64,000 bases of DNA from Marisa cornuarietis. Its lineage: Eukaryota > Mollusca > Gastropoda > Architaenioglossa > Ampullariidae. The position numbers and the translations under genes are program-made. The notes under the pieces are model-generated. The model worked only from the letters and a program-made list of their open reading frames with translations. It was not told where the DNA came from and did no database searches. Below, piece after piece: positions 14,601 through 22,979 of this stretch. Where the stretch lies: assembly GCA_004794655.1 (NCBI GenBank), contig SMMW01000013.1:62001-126000 (forward strand), in the 5' to 3' direction. Numbering within the stretch: position 1 is the first letter of the stretch; the number at the start of each line of letters is the position of its first letter.

Positions 14601-17600
14601 TAGCTGCTATAAGCCCCTCCCTCTGTTTCTTACCTTCCATCCCAATTAAGTACATACTTACCAAACGTGCCTTTCGCTCTTCTCTGGTCTCCTCATCTTC
14701 ACTGTCACTGTAGTTATAAGACAATGCTACCAGTTTTCTTGGTTTGCCATCACTTGCTGCTCCTGTCTTTGACGAAGCCCTCATCTTTGCAGGCAACACT
14801 TCTTTATCCGAGGGAACTGCTTTGTGACTAAGTGCAGTTATAGTGCAAGACACGTCTTCCGAGTCTTTTTTGGACACTTCTTCTGTAAATAAAAGCAGAT
14901 CAATGCTGAAAAATATGCAGGACAAAACACTGTTATTTTTTTCTATCTTCAACTCGGCTCACACTGATAAAAAAATGAATAAAACTCTACCTTCCATACA
15001 CTACAGTTTATGTTTACCTCAATAAGGTCACCTCTCTTTAAACAAAATGTCTCCATTAGTTGCCACATTCTGGCTATTTAAAAAAAAATATATACAAAAA
15101 TAACTATATGTCACAAAAATATAATTTTGAATTAGTTTTAAATATTACATTTAGCAGAACTGAACTGTTTTACTTAAGAAGTGGTATGTTGGTTTTTTTT
15201 TAAATTCAAATATATCAGCATACCCAAAACTGCCTTTGAGGTTCGTATTGCAGAAGTAGACTGACAGTGAAAACTTGGTATATGCATAAAAAGTTCCATT
15301 TTTAATACACACAAGCAAACTTTTTTCATCCTAATGTGAACACATATTATCCAGAATCAGGAAAAATCACAAGATGCACAGACAATGGGCTGATTTTGCC
15401 GAACAAACTGATAGAAAACAGGGGAACATCAACCCAGCTATTCTATCATGTTTTGCTCAATACACCACAAAGATTTTAAATGTGAACAAAGACCAGATGT
15501 CCTGGCATACAAACCAAGGGAAGTAACTTGTAGAGGAATGATTCAGCTTTAAAATGAGCTATTTTTGGTTTCTATACTGTTAACCATTCGTGAATTAAAA
15601 AAAATAATAAAAGCACTGTACACGAGTATGGTGTGACTTCTTAAACAAGGCGAGCCACTGGCTGCGGATTGCCGGTGTGACTGCAATGAGTTAAGCATCC
15701 CTACTGTCCCTTCCTCCTTATTACTTGTTTCTACAACTGCATAAATAAAAGAATGGAATATAGAATCACATAAAAATTTAAACTGATCAACAATAAGACT
15801 GGGACTTGCCTTCATCTCTGTCTGATATCTCCCCTTCTTCACTGCTCTCTGAAGAATGGCTGAAAGAAGACAGATCACTGGTATGCACAGAGCTGATGGT
15901 AATATCACTATGCTTGTCATCTTCGTCATCACTTTTGTTCCATGCAAACTGGTAATGGCGTTTGCTTTCTTTCACATCTGCCTCCACATCTTTCAGTCTC
16001 TCTTGCATCACTTCCTTTTCCATCTCCTTCTCATCTTTGGCTGGCAGTAACTGTAACGTAGCAGTTTCCTCAGATTTTTTGCAGGCTGGTGTTTCGTCCA
16101 GTTTATCTGTGCCAAATAAATTCCTGACTGTTTTCGTGGAAGCCGTAGTGGTAGGGGATGGCTTAGTTTCTGAGACTGTTTCCAGACTTTCTTCTTTTTT
16201 CACTTCTTTCTCTTGGCTTAGCTTTCCAGACTTTCTGCCACTGTTATCCTTTGCTGCTGTCTTGCTGGGCGATGGAGATTCTATCATGGCCTCAGCAAGA
16301 AGACGAGGTGAAAGAAATGAGTGCGATGATACTATCTGTTCTACCTTGGGTATGACTCTGGGGCTTCCACTCACTGGTGGTATCATGGGAATTGTGGGTA
16401 GAGCAAGTTCTGTTCCTGGAGGTGGGGGATCAGATGGGATAGAAGGCAATGCACTAAGTCCAAAAAGAGGAGGTGGGGGAATAGAGATGTCATGAGCTGA
16501 AGAGATGCCAGCAGATGATGCTGGCAGCATGGGGATGTCTGCAGGTGGGGGCTTTGACAGGTCAGGCAATAATGGGGGAACGGTGGAAGGGAGTGGTGGC
16601 GGTGGGATTATGGTGCCAGGGGGAGGGGCTATAGGTGGTGCAGGAGTAGCTGGAGCAGGTATTGCTGCAAAGGATGGTGGAGGAGGAATCACATGTGGAG
16701 GCTGTTGTGGTGGTGGGGGCTGCACTGGGGGAATGGGCTGTACAGGTGGTGGCTGAAGTGCAGGTGTGCTGGTTGCTGACTGTGAAGTCGAGGTTGCTTG
16801 CTGTAGCAGCTGCTGCTGCAGTTGTGGAAATATATCCACTCCCCCACCACCCCAGCCTTGCATGTAAGGTGGTAATGGTTGCTGTCCCATGACACCAAAG
16901 CTGTAAGGATTGCCAAAAGGCATCTGTGGGAAAAGGCCACCACCGAACATCCCTCCTGCAGTTTGCCATGTTGAGTCTGGACCTGGAAACATGCCAGGGG
17001 GAGGAATGTTGAACCCTGCCCCAACAGCTGCAACAAAATATAGGGAAACAATAATTTATGTCAGCAGACTTTAAATCAGTCAATCAATCAATCCTCTTCG
17101 TGCTATTTGCACATAAGGCCTCAACCAAAGCCTGCCACTGATGTCAATTGGCTGAAACCCACTCCAGGCAACCCCATGTCCAGCCCTTTCCTTTCATCTC
17201 CCCTTCTACTGTTCTTCTCCAGGTTTCCTTAGGGCGGCCTAATTTTCTTCGGTCGTCTGGAGTCCATCGTAGGGCGATTCTGGAGAGCTCTGCTGTCACA
17301 ACTCCCAAAATTATTTCATTACAGACAATACTCTGACATACCTCTTTCTGGAAGTGAAACCTGTTTACAGGCCTGACACCAGTAGTTTTCTCCAGGTACT
17401 CTGGTTTACTCCATGGTTTACTTATGTGTCTTGTGTGCATTCATATGTGTGTGTGTGTGTGTTATGTGCATGGAGAGAATAGTGTTTCCACACCTAGCTG
17501 GCTTCTGTGTGACTTCTCTGTTTCCCTTTAGAATTGTAAATTGCTATGAGCATATATATGTAATCATGATATATAAATATATATATATATAAATGAAATA

Positions 17601-20600
17601 TTATTATTACAGTGTAATTCCATAAAAAGGCACATAGAAACTACAACACTTTGATCATCATCAACCTGATTTGTATGGAGTCATATTTAACTTGCAGAAG
17701 ACACATGACTGAATAGGTAGAAAAATGTTCCTTACTAGACATGGCTGTTGCACTGGCACTGTTTGCAGCTTGCTGTTGCTGCTGCTGCTGCTGCTGTTTC
17801 TGCTGGATGCTATTCACTACTGCTTGGATTTTTTGTTGCTGTTGGAGCTGATGTATGCGAAGGGCTTCAGCTTTGCGGCGAGTAGTTTCAGCCTGCCACT
17901 CTCGATAGTCAAGTCTCAGCTGAGAGCAAACAATCTCGTCAATCTTTGGCTTGATAACCTGGAAGATTTTGGGGTTTACTACTTGGTCAATTATGCGCTC
18001 CACACCTTGTGTCAGCATCCCTGACCTGCACAAATGTAGATTATACTGAGATGAAAGCCATGCAGTACATGTAATCAAGAAATTCAACTTACTCTTTCCT
18101 TAAACACACTCTCTATCTCTGCGCCTCATGCACATATAGTAGTATGGGGTAGGACACGCATTGCACACATATACACAGGCGCGCGCGCGCACACACACAC
18201 ACACACAGCCATAAAGAGGTAGGTGACATACACTGGAACTTCGCCTGGAAACCCCCCCTGGTAAGGAGGAGGGTTGGGCATAGGGTTAGCAACCCCGCCC
18301 TGTAAAACAACCCTTGCTACAGAAACTACAACATTACCACAGTGAGAGCCTGGACGGGAAGATCCCTCTTTGGAGGCGCCTATGACACGTGTTGGCGAAA
18401 GCCTTTGGGAAGTCAGCTCGCTGACCTATCTTCTCATGGCCAAGGCAAAAACCAGGATAGGGACCTGGAACATCAGAACCCTATACGAGAGAGGGAAATC
18501 AGCTCAGGTAGCACAGGAGATGAAGAGTTATGGCATCAAGTTCCTTGGCCTGTGTGAGACCAGATGGAATGGTAGCAGTCAGGGGAGGCTATCATCTACT
18601 CTGGACATGAAGGCCCAAACCCTGACCACTCACAAGGAGTAGCAGTACTGATACCACAGGAAGCTGCAAGGGCACTAATAGCAAAATTCCCCACGATTCA
18701 TGTCAGCTCAGTTCAACTCCAAAGGACGAAAGATCACCATCATCCAGTGCTATGCACCTACCAACGCAGCAAAAGATCAGGAGAAGGAGGACTTTTACCA
18801 CTCCCTACAAGCGCTGGTTGATCGTACTCCAAGACGAGACCTAAAGATCATCATGGGCGACATGAATGCCAAAGTTGGAGATGACAACAAGGACAAAGAA
18901 CACATGATGGGAAAGCATGATGTGGACAACTGCAATGAGAATGGTGAGCTGTTCACAGACTTCTGCTTGTTCAATGACCTTGTAATCGGAGGCACAGTCT
19001 TTCCTCACAAAACCATTCACAAGACCACCTGGATTTCACCAGATGGAAATACAGAAAACCAGATCGATCACATCAACATTAATCGACAGTTTTGATTAGT
19101 CTGCTGGATGTCAGGGTAAGGTGTGGTGCAGATGCAGCCTCGGACCACCATCTGCTTGTAGCAACTTTGAAGATAAAGCTGAGGTCCCTTCATGAATCAT
19201 CAGACAGACCACACCACAAATTCAATGTGCAGTTTCTTAGAGATCGCAGGAAACAAGAAGAGTTCAACTGTGAAGTCAAAAACAGGTTTGAGGCACTGGA
19301 GGGACTCTGAAGAAACAGTGGCCAACCACTGGACAGGATTACAGAAGACCTGGAAGGCTGCCTGCACACGTGTTCTGGGAAAGAAACAGAAACAACACAA
19401 GGAATGCCTGACCCTAGGGACCTGAAAAAAGAGGACAGGAAAGAGCTGAAGCAGAAGACCAACCAATGTCAAGACCAGCAAGAAAAAGAAGAGCTCAGAG
19501 CAAAGTACTGGGAGATGAACCGAGAAGTGAAGAAGAGTGCAAGAGGCGACAAGAGACAGTTGGCAAACAGGATGACAGAAGAGGCAGAACAAGCAGCTGG
19601 GCAAAATAACATGAAAAGACTATACGAAATTACAAGAACTCTGTCAGGAAGGAAAAACATCAATGCATGCAGACAAGTAAAGAATAAAAATGGCAACGTC
19701 ATTACTGGGAATGCAGAACAAAGATCTCGCTGGGCAGAACATTTTAAAGAAATACTGAACCGGCCACCACCAGCAACAATTTTCGACATTGCCCCAGCCA
19801 CCGAGCAACTCCAGGTGAACACCAACCCACCAACCAAGGCAGAAATCATCAAAGCCATCAAGTCTCTGAAAACTGGTAAGGCGGCAGGCCCAGATGGCAT
19901 TCCTGCAGAGGCACTTAAGGCAGACCCAACAGCCGCAGCAGAGATGCTACACCCCCTGCTGCAGAAAATTTGGAAGCAGGAGCAACTTCCAGCATACTGG
20001 AAACTTGGCTATCTGGTAAAGCTACCCAAGAAAGGTGACCTGACCCAGTGCAGAAACTGGCGTGGGATTACGCTACTGTCCATTCCCAGCAAGGTGCTGA
20101 CCAGAATCATCCTGGACAGACTGAAGAATGCCCTAAACAAGAGACTGCAGCAAGAACAGGCAGGGTTTCGGAAGGGTAGATCATGCACAGACCATATTGC
20201 TACACTGCGAATCATTATTGAACAGTCCACTGAATGGCAGTCCCAACTCTACATGACATTGTGGATTTTGAGAAGGCATTTGACTCCGTAGACAGAGAGA
20301 CCATCTGGAAGTTGATGCAGCACTATGGATTTCCACCAAAGTTCATTGCCATCATCCAGCAGCTGCATGAGGACTCGACATGCCAGGTGATCCACAATGG
20401 GAAGCTGACGGACCCCTTTGCAGTGAGGACTGGAGTAAGGCAAGGTTGCATGCTCTTGCCAACAATCTTCCTGATCGTCATAGACTGGATCATGAGAAGA
20501 ACAACCTCTAACAGCAACACAGGCATTCAATGGACCTTTGCCATGCAACTTGAGGATCTCGACTTTGCAGACGACATCAGCCTGTTGTCCCACAAGCAAC

Positions 20601-22632
20601 AACATGCACAGACAAAGCTCACTTGGCTCTCAGAAGAACCAGCGACAACTGGCCTGACAATCAACATCAAGAAGACTGAGGTAATGCGGATCAATAACAA
20701 GCAAGAAGCCCCTCTTCAACTACACGCGGAATGTATTACAGAGACTGACCGCTTCACCTACCTAGGCAGCATAGTCACCAAGGATGGAGGTGCAGATGAA
20801 GATGTAAGGAGCAGAATAAATAAAGCCAGGCAAGCATTCCACATCCTGCGACCCATCTGGAATTCCAAGGCATTATCTCAGCATACAAAGATCCACATCT
20901 TTCATACGAACGTAAAATCTGTCCTTCTATATGGGTCTGAGACATGGCGTGTGATAAACACTATCAACAAGATTCAAACTTTCATCAACAGATGTCTGCG
21001 CCACATTTTCAACATCAGATGGCCCGAGAAGATCTCCAATGCATACCTGTGGGAGAGAGTCAACCAAAAACCTGCCAGCCAAGACATCAAGAAGTGAAAG
21101 TGGGGCTGGATCGGTCACACCCTGCAAAAATCGGCCAAAAATCTAACACGACAAGCTCTGGACTGGAATCCACAGGGGAGGCGCAGAGTTGGGAGACCAA
21201 GACAGACGTGGAGAAGATCGGTCCACGGCGAGGCGGAGGCAGCTGGAATGACATGGGCTAAACTGGGGAGGGAGGCCCAAAACCGGGTTGGCTAGTGTGG
21301 TGTAGTTGCGGCCCTATGCTCCACTGGGGGCAAAAAGGAATAAGAAAAAGAAGGCATACACTGGGCCAGTTATGTAAGGAAGACCATTGAGTGTTGCCTA
21401 GGTTAATTGGAAGACCAGTACACTTAGCCCAGACAATAGCATTTGTTTTCATTGCTACAGACTGGTCATCGGTGCTGAGCGATGAAGCCAGACGAGCATC
21501 ACGACAGGGTCACGCTGGGGGTGGTCAGTTTAATCAGAATAGGTTATGCATAGGCCAGGGAGTGTGTAGCGACACCATGTGGATCGCCTGTAAGCCGATG
21601 CAAGATTGGCTAGGTAAAGAAATAAAAGTATTGTGAGAAAATGCGAGAGCGAAAGAACCAATGGGCAGACTTCCACACCTGACCACGTGCCCAAAGAAAG
21701 GAGACAAGGAAAGAGGCTTTTCACTCCCAACCCTCAAATGAAGGAGACATACGCCAGTGGTGTGCAGGTGCAAGGGAGTTGGAAGGAGAGCGCAGAGGTG
21801 GGAGCATCGCCCCACCAAACAGTTGGGAGAACGTGTATCTGATGTACATGCTTTCGCCTTAGTCAGACCTATCCTCTGGCATACAAGTAAAGCCTGAACC
21901 CACGACAGTGTTGTGTTGATTATTGTGGTGAGACTGGGCAAGCTACCCTCGTCCTACCCTGTTACACACATACAAGCATAAATATGTTAAATTAATAGTC
22001 CAAACATAAAAACAGATTACTGATTAATCTGCTTGCGCAAGGAATCCCGAAGCTGGTTTTTATTCAAGTTTGGGCTCCACTGACAATTGGAAAGGAAGCG
22101 TGTCACAAAGCCTTCAACTCGCTGACGTAGATTTTGTGCAGCAGGCTGAAATCATTTGCAAAATAGTCAATCGTATTGATATATAAATTTATATATATAT
22201 ATATGCATTATCTATATATATATATATTGCTACTACTATTGCCCTTGTGGATAAATAAAGTTTTATTTCTGCGTAAACTGTTATATAATTCACTTAATAA
22301 TCTAGCTATAATTAGGGAATATTCGTCATTATTTGATTCGATATCACGAGATTAAAAAATATTATCAAAAAAAGACAAACATCAGGCTTATTTTCAATCT
22401 TTTAGCTTCTATCGAATCATCTGTTTTGACTGTCAAAATGACAATTGTTTACCTTTGTATCGACGTCAATGAGACAATCACGGCGAAACTGATCAAACAG
22501 ACCCTGAGATTTAATTTTGTTGATGGTCTCTTGGACCATTTTAGTCGTTTCTTCGTCCACATCTTGAACTGGAGTGGTCCCCGAACTCGTCATAATGAAT
22601 GACTGCTGTAGTTTCCTACACTGCACATTCAT
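4520..22632 (-). CDS. BOD1L1: BOD1L1-like protein (biorientation of chromosomes in cell division 1-like), whole gene
   Basis: Exons on the minus strand: 22632-22453, 22145-22021, 18025-17736, 17027-15810, 14882-14662, 13865-13685, 13552-13377, 12860-12277, 11517-11356, 10757-10056, 8645-4520, plus an optional exon starting at 9100. The constitutive exons sum to 7965 bases, 2654 aa from the first ATG, with all splice phases compatible. The N-terminus contains GLFDQFRRDCLIDVDTKPAA, NLRQRVEGFV and SGMLTQGVERIIDQVV, which match the BOD1/FAM44 family and its COMPASS Shg1 domain. The remaining roughly 2,500 residues are acidic, Ser/Thr/Pro-rich and probably disordered, as in vertebrate BOD1L1. Family knowledge: BOD1L1 protects stalled replication forks and works with the SETD1A H3K4 methyltransferase; BOD1 itself inhibits PP2A-B56 at kinetochores. 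A nuclear fork/chromatin role is inferred by orthology. It is divergent from the mitoferrin gene. Confidence 0.88.
6005..6490 (-). repeat. Coding minisatellite, 24-bp / 8-residue unit PPAxVSSS
   Basis: Within the BOD1L1 last exon, about 19 imperfect units follow the pattern PPA(P/H/T)V(S/P)SS. Each unit is 24 bases, so length changes keep frame. The repeat gives long spurious open frames in other frames and on the other strand. Confidence 0.85.
9014..9100 (-). CDS. BOD1L1: BOD1L1 optional (cassette or poison) exon
   Basis: Acceptor CTTCCCAG|ACCACTT is good. The frame reads PLSQAYSYDRNKMSWTAQVT, paralogous to YDRSKMVWIAPGLKAS at the start of the last exon. Two donors are possible. A weak one (CAGAC|GTCAAC, ending at 9014) keeps 87 bases and the frame. 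A stronger one (TAGTAG|GTAACC, ending at 8995) includes two in-frame TAG stops. Skipping the exon also keeps frame. The strong donor would make a poison exon or a short C-terminus about 1,375 residues early. Confidence 0.5.
10056..10757 (-). CDS. BOD1L1: BOD1L1 exon 10
   Basis: Acceptor CTTACAG|AAAAGT. The donor chosen is CTCAGG|GTATGG because it alone keeps phase 2 with both the optional exon and the last exon. Codes for DRRRDRDSPDRFSSKDKLL at the start, a conserved-looking acidic stretch (DMDLEPVSPEDESLDEVLDD), then WKGKVPIEMVDFGEAARHAR, and a Gly/Ser-rich tail. Confidence 0.78.
11356..11517 (-). CDS. BOD1L1: BOD1L1 exon 9 (YDMDDLYKPR motif)
   Basis: Acceptor CTCATCAG|ATCC, donor TGAGAG|GTGTGT. 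Encodes SEASESRSRTSQRYDMDDLY then KPRTNRRRPLTPP. The motif R/S-x-R-Y-D-x-x-x-L/M recalls the YDR-x-KM-x-W motif of the optional exon and the last exon, which hints at a repeated short interaction element. Confidence 0.78.
12277..12860 (-). CDS. BOD1L1: BOD1L1 exon 8
   Basis: Acceptor TTTTTCAG|GTGGAA, donor GCTCG|GTAGGT. It begins VEQRRAMRRQRTLNRRYA (basic), continues into a strongly acidic Val/Glu/Asp-rich region (VVEETVEVDTTVDMDA) and ends Ser/Arg-rich (RSQRISSRQEEPSRG). Charge-patterned and low in complexity. Confidence 0.8.
13377..13552 (-). CDS. BOD1L1: BOD1L1 exon 7
   Basis: Acceptor GTGAATAG|TAAAG, donor CAGAAG|GTGAGT. Codes for VKSVQEEERGRTKVL, then a Ser/Thr-rich piece, then SPRKKRRTKAEMKEELMQQK. 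The KKRR cluster looks like a nuclear localisation signal. Found by phase-consistent translation. Confidence 0.77.
13685..13865 (-). CDS. BOD1L1: BOD1L1 exon 6 (charged helix)
   Basis: Acceptor TTGTCAG|GCAAAAG, donor ACAGTG|GTGAGT. Encodes an Arg/Lys/Glu-rich stretch (EREEEKARMREKRKK), predicted to form a long charged helix, then FQPIELSASDEGTPVKDEKL. Phase 1 at the 3' end fits exon 7. Confidence 0.8.
14462..14490 (+). repeat. Shared retroposon tail, copy in BOD1L1 intron 5
   Basis: TTGCCCTCTGGATTAAATAA then AGTTTTAT, matching the tails at 22238 and 59820. The rest of the element is not recognised. Confidence 0.45.
14662..14882 (-). CDS. BOD1L1: BOD1L1 exon 5
   Basis: Acceptor TTTACAG|AAGAAG, donor GTTTG|GTAAGT. 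Codes for a linker containing KLVALSYNYSDSEDEETREE, with an acidic CK2-type serine cluster, and ends in a basic helix (ERKARL) that continues into exon 6. No known domain. Confidence 0.8.
15810..17027 (-). CDS. BOD1L1: BOD1L1 exon 4 (proline-rich)
   Basis: A 1218-base exon. The first half is Gly/Pro-rich with many PPPP runs (for example QPPPVQPIPPVQPPPPQQPP). The second half is charged, with an acidic Ser-rich end containing SSEEGEISDRDE, a motif style common in nuclear scaffold proteins. The acceptor is TTGCAG|CTGTTG. The donor is AAG|GCAAGT, a GC-AG type donor otherwise matching consensus. With it, phase 1 joins correctly to exon 5. Confidence 0.83.
17082..17300 (-). mobile_element. 3' end fragment of an RTE-type non-LTR retrotransposon
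   Basis: On the minus strand the translation contains RRKLGRPKETWRRTVEGEMK and GWTWGCLEWVSAN, a stop, then HQWQALVEALCA. This is the characteristic C-terminal tail of RTE-like reverse transcriptase ORFs. It is followed by GATTGATTGATTGACTGA, a short tandem tail typical of RTE 3' ends. It lies in BOD1L1 intron 3, in the host gene's own direction. 5'-truncated and dead (an in-frame TGA replaces a codon). Confidence 0.75.
17736..18025 (-). CDS. BOD1L1: BOD1L1 exon 3 (end of Shg1 domain, poly-Q)
   Basis: Acceptor TGTGCAG|GTCAGG and donor GTCTA|GTAAGG. Codes for SGMLTQGVERIIDQVVNPKI, completing the BOD1 domain, then a basic helical stretch (YREWQAETTRRKAEALR) and a run of about ten glutamines from a CAG/CTG repeat near 17770-17800. 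The poly-Q length is likely polymorphic. Confidence 0.87.
18180..18207. repeat. Microsatellite (GC)n(AC)n
   Basis: GCGCGCGCGC followed by an AC run, immediately 5' of the RTE-type element. Confidence 0.9.
18370..19310 (+). pseudogene. RTE endonuclease domain, frameshifted
   Basis: Two pieces in one frame (18370-18642 and 18700-19095) are followed by a piece in another frame (19092-19310). Catalytic-type motifs are visible: TWNIRT, CETRWN, GDMNAKVGDD, NQIDHI, SDHHLL. A stop near 18640 and a shift near 19095 break the ORF. Confidence 0.8.
19404..21097 (+). pseudogene. RTE reverse transcriptase domain, frameshifted
   Basis: The first half is in the frame starting at 19404 (KTGKAAGPDGIPAEALKAD, NWRGITLLSIPSKVL) and the second in the frame starting at 20234 (DFEKAFDSVDRETIW, FADDISLL, YLGSIVTKDGG). 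The shift falls near 20260, just before the first catalytic Asp. The reading after 21097 continues the thumb and tail in yet another frame. Confidence 0.83.
21346..21970. other. Unexplained GC-richer island, possible solo LTR
   Basis: Directly after the RTE-type element, with base composition unlike the flanking AT-rich intron. It has an AAATAAAAG word near 21620 and a 3' part ending CCTACCCTGTTACA. TG near 21385 and CA near 21966 would fit a solo LTR of about 580 bases, but I see no clear target duplication. Open frames of 81-135 codons here resemble nothing I know. Confidence 0.25.
22021..22145 (-). CDS. BOD1L1: BOD1L1 exon 2
   Basis: This exon was found by translating between splice sites. 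Acceptor TTTCAG|CCTGCTG and donor AATCA|GTAATC flank 125 bases coding for PAAQNLRQRVEGFVTRFL and then NLNKNQLRDSLRKQI. This is the core of the BOD1 family domain (vertebrate BOD1 has the same NKNQLR block). It ends in phase 2 and joins exon 3 to restore Gln-Ser-Gly-Met-Leu. Confidence 0.87.
22238..22266 (+). repeat. Shared retroposon tail, copy in BOD1L1 intron 1
   Basis: TTGCCCTTGTGGATAAATAA then AGTTTTAT, preceded by a TA microsatellite (22190-22226). Confidence 0.45.
22453..22632 (-). CDS. BOD1L1: BOD1L1 exon 1 (start of Shg1/BOD1 domain)
   Basis: Encodes the conserved motif LFDQFRRDCLIDVDTK and ends at ACAAAG|GTAAAC in phase 0. Two in-frame starts are possible: ATG at 22632 and ATG at 22593 (MTSSGTT...). 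Both have A at -3. The second leaves a terminus with no odd leader and is perhaps the real start; the extra 13 residues of the first have no recognisable feature. Confidence 0.85.
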
Positions 22633-22644
22633 TTAACTATGGGG

Positions 22645-22656
22645 GCCGCCATTTTC
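22645..22656 (-). promoter_or_regulatory. YY1-like motif in BOD1L1 5' UTR/promoter
   Basis: On the minus strand the word GAAAATGGCGGC lies 13-24 bases before the upstream ATG. It matches the YY1 consensus AAnATGGCGGC, which often sits just downstream of transcription starts of housekeeping genes. No TATA box is evident. Confidence 0.4.
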
Positions 22657-22884
22657 TTGTTTAGCCTCACTTTGAATATTTAGGTCAGCAGTATAGTTCA
22701 TTTCAAGAAGTAGGGGCAGCAGGATCCTTTTACATGCAGTTCCTCGTTTTCGCTGTCCGCTTCGCATGACTCTTAGTTATATGTAACTCGAAACACGATC
22801 GACAGAGATTGCAATAATTTTATAGGTCAGGGGTGCCCTTTTATGACTAGCCTGAAGACACCCTGTAAGGTTTTGCGAAGTTTG

Positions 22885-22976
22885 TATATGCGTGCGTGCG
22901 TGCGTGCGTGTGTGTGTGTGTGTATGTGTGCGCGTGCGTGTGTGTGTGTGCTTTCGCACGCGTGCGCGCGTGTGTG
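22885..22976. repeat. Compound (GTGC)n/(TG)n microsatellite
   Basis: GTGCGTGCGTGC followed by TG runs and CG-rich variants over about 90 bases in the BOD1L1-mitoferrin intergenic region. Alternating purine-pyrimidine DNA can adopt Z-form. Confidence 0.9.
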
Positions 22977-22979
22977 GAC

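Larger units (their letters stand above)
18230..21345 (+). mobile_element. Near full-length RTE-type non-LTR retrotransposon (degenerate)
   Basis: Plus strand, antisense in BOD1L1 intron 2. It begins with a C/G-rich leader carrying CCCCGCCCTGTAAAACAACC and ends after the C-terminal motif VGRPRQTWRRS near the AATAAGAAAAAGAAGG tail. It codes for an apurinic-type endonuclease (RIGTWNIRTLYERGKSAQVA; ETRW; GDMNAKVG; SDHHLLVA) and a reverse transcriptase (AGPDGIPAEAL; EQAGFRKGRSCTDH; DFEKAFDSVDR; GVRQGCMLLP; FADDISLLS). Frame breaks fall near 18650, 19095, 19310 and 20260, so it is inactive. Exact ends are approximate; no target duplication identified. Confidence 0.83.

Noticed and set aside
15962..16756. 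Plus-strand Ser- or Gly-rich frames of 177 and 83 codons
   Set aside because: Antisense shadows of the Pro/Ser-rich BOD1L1 exon 4.
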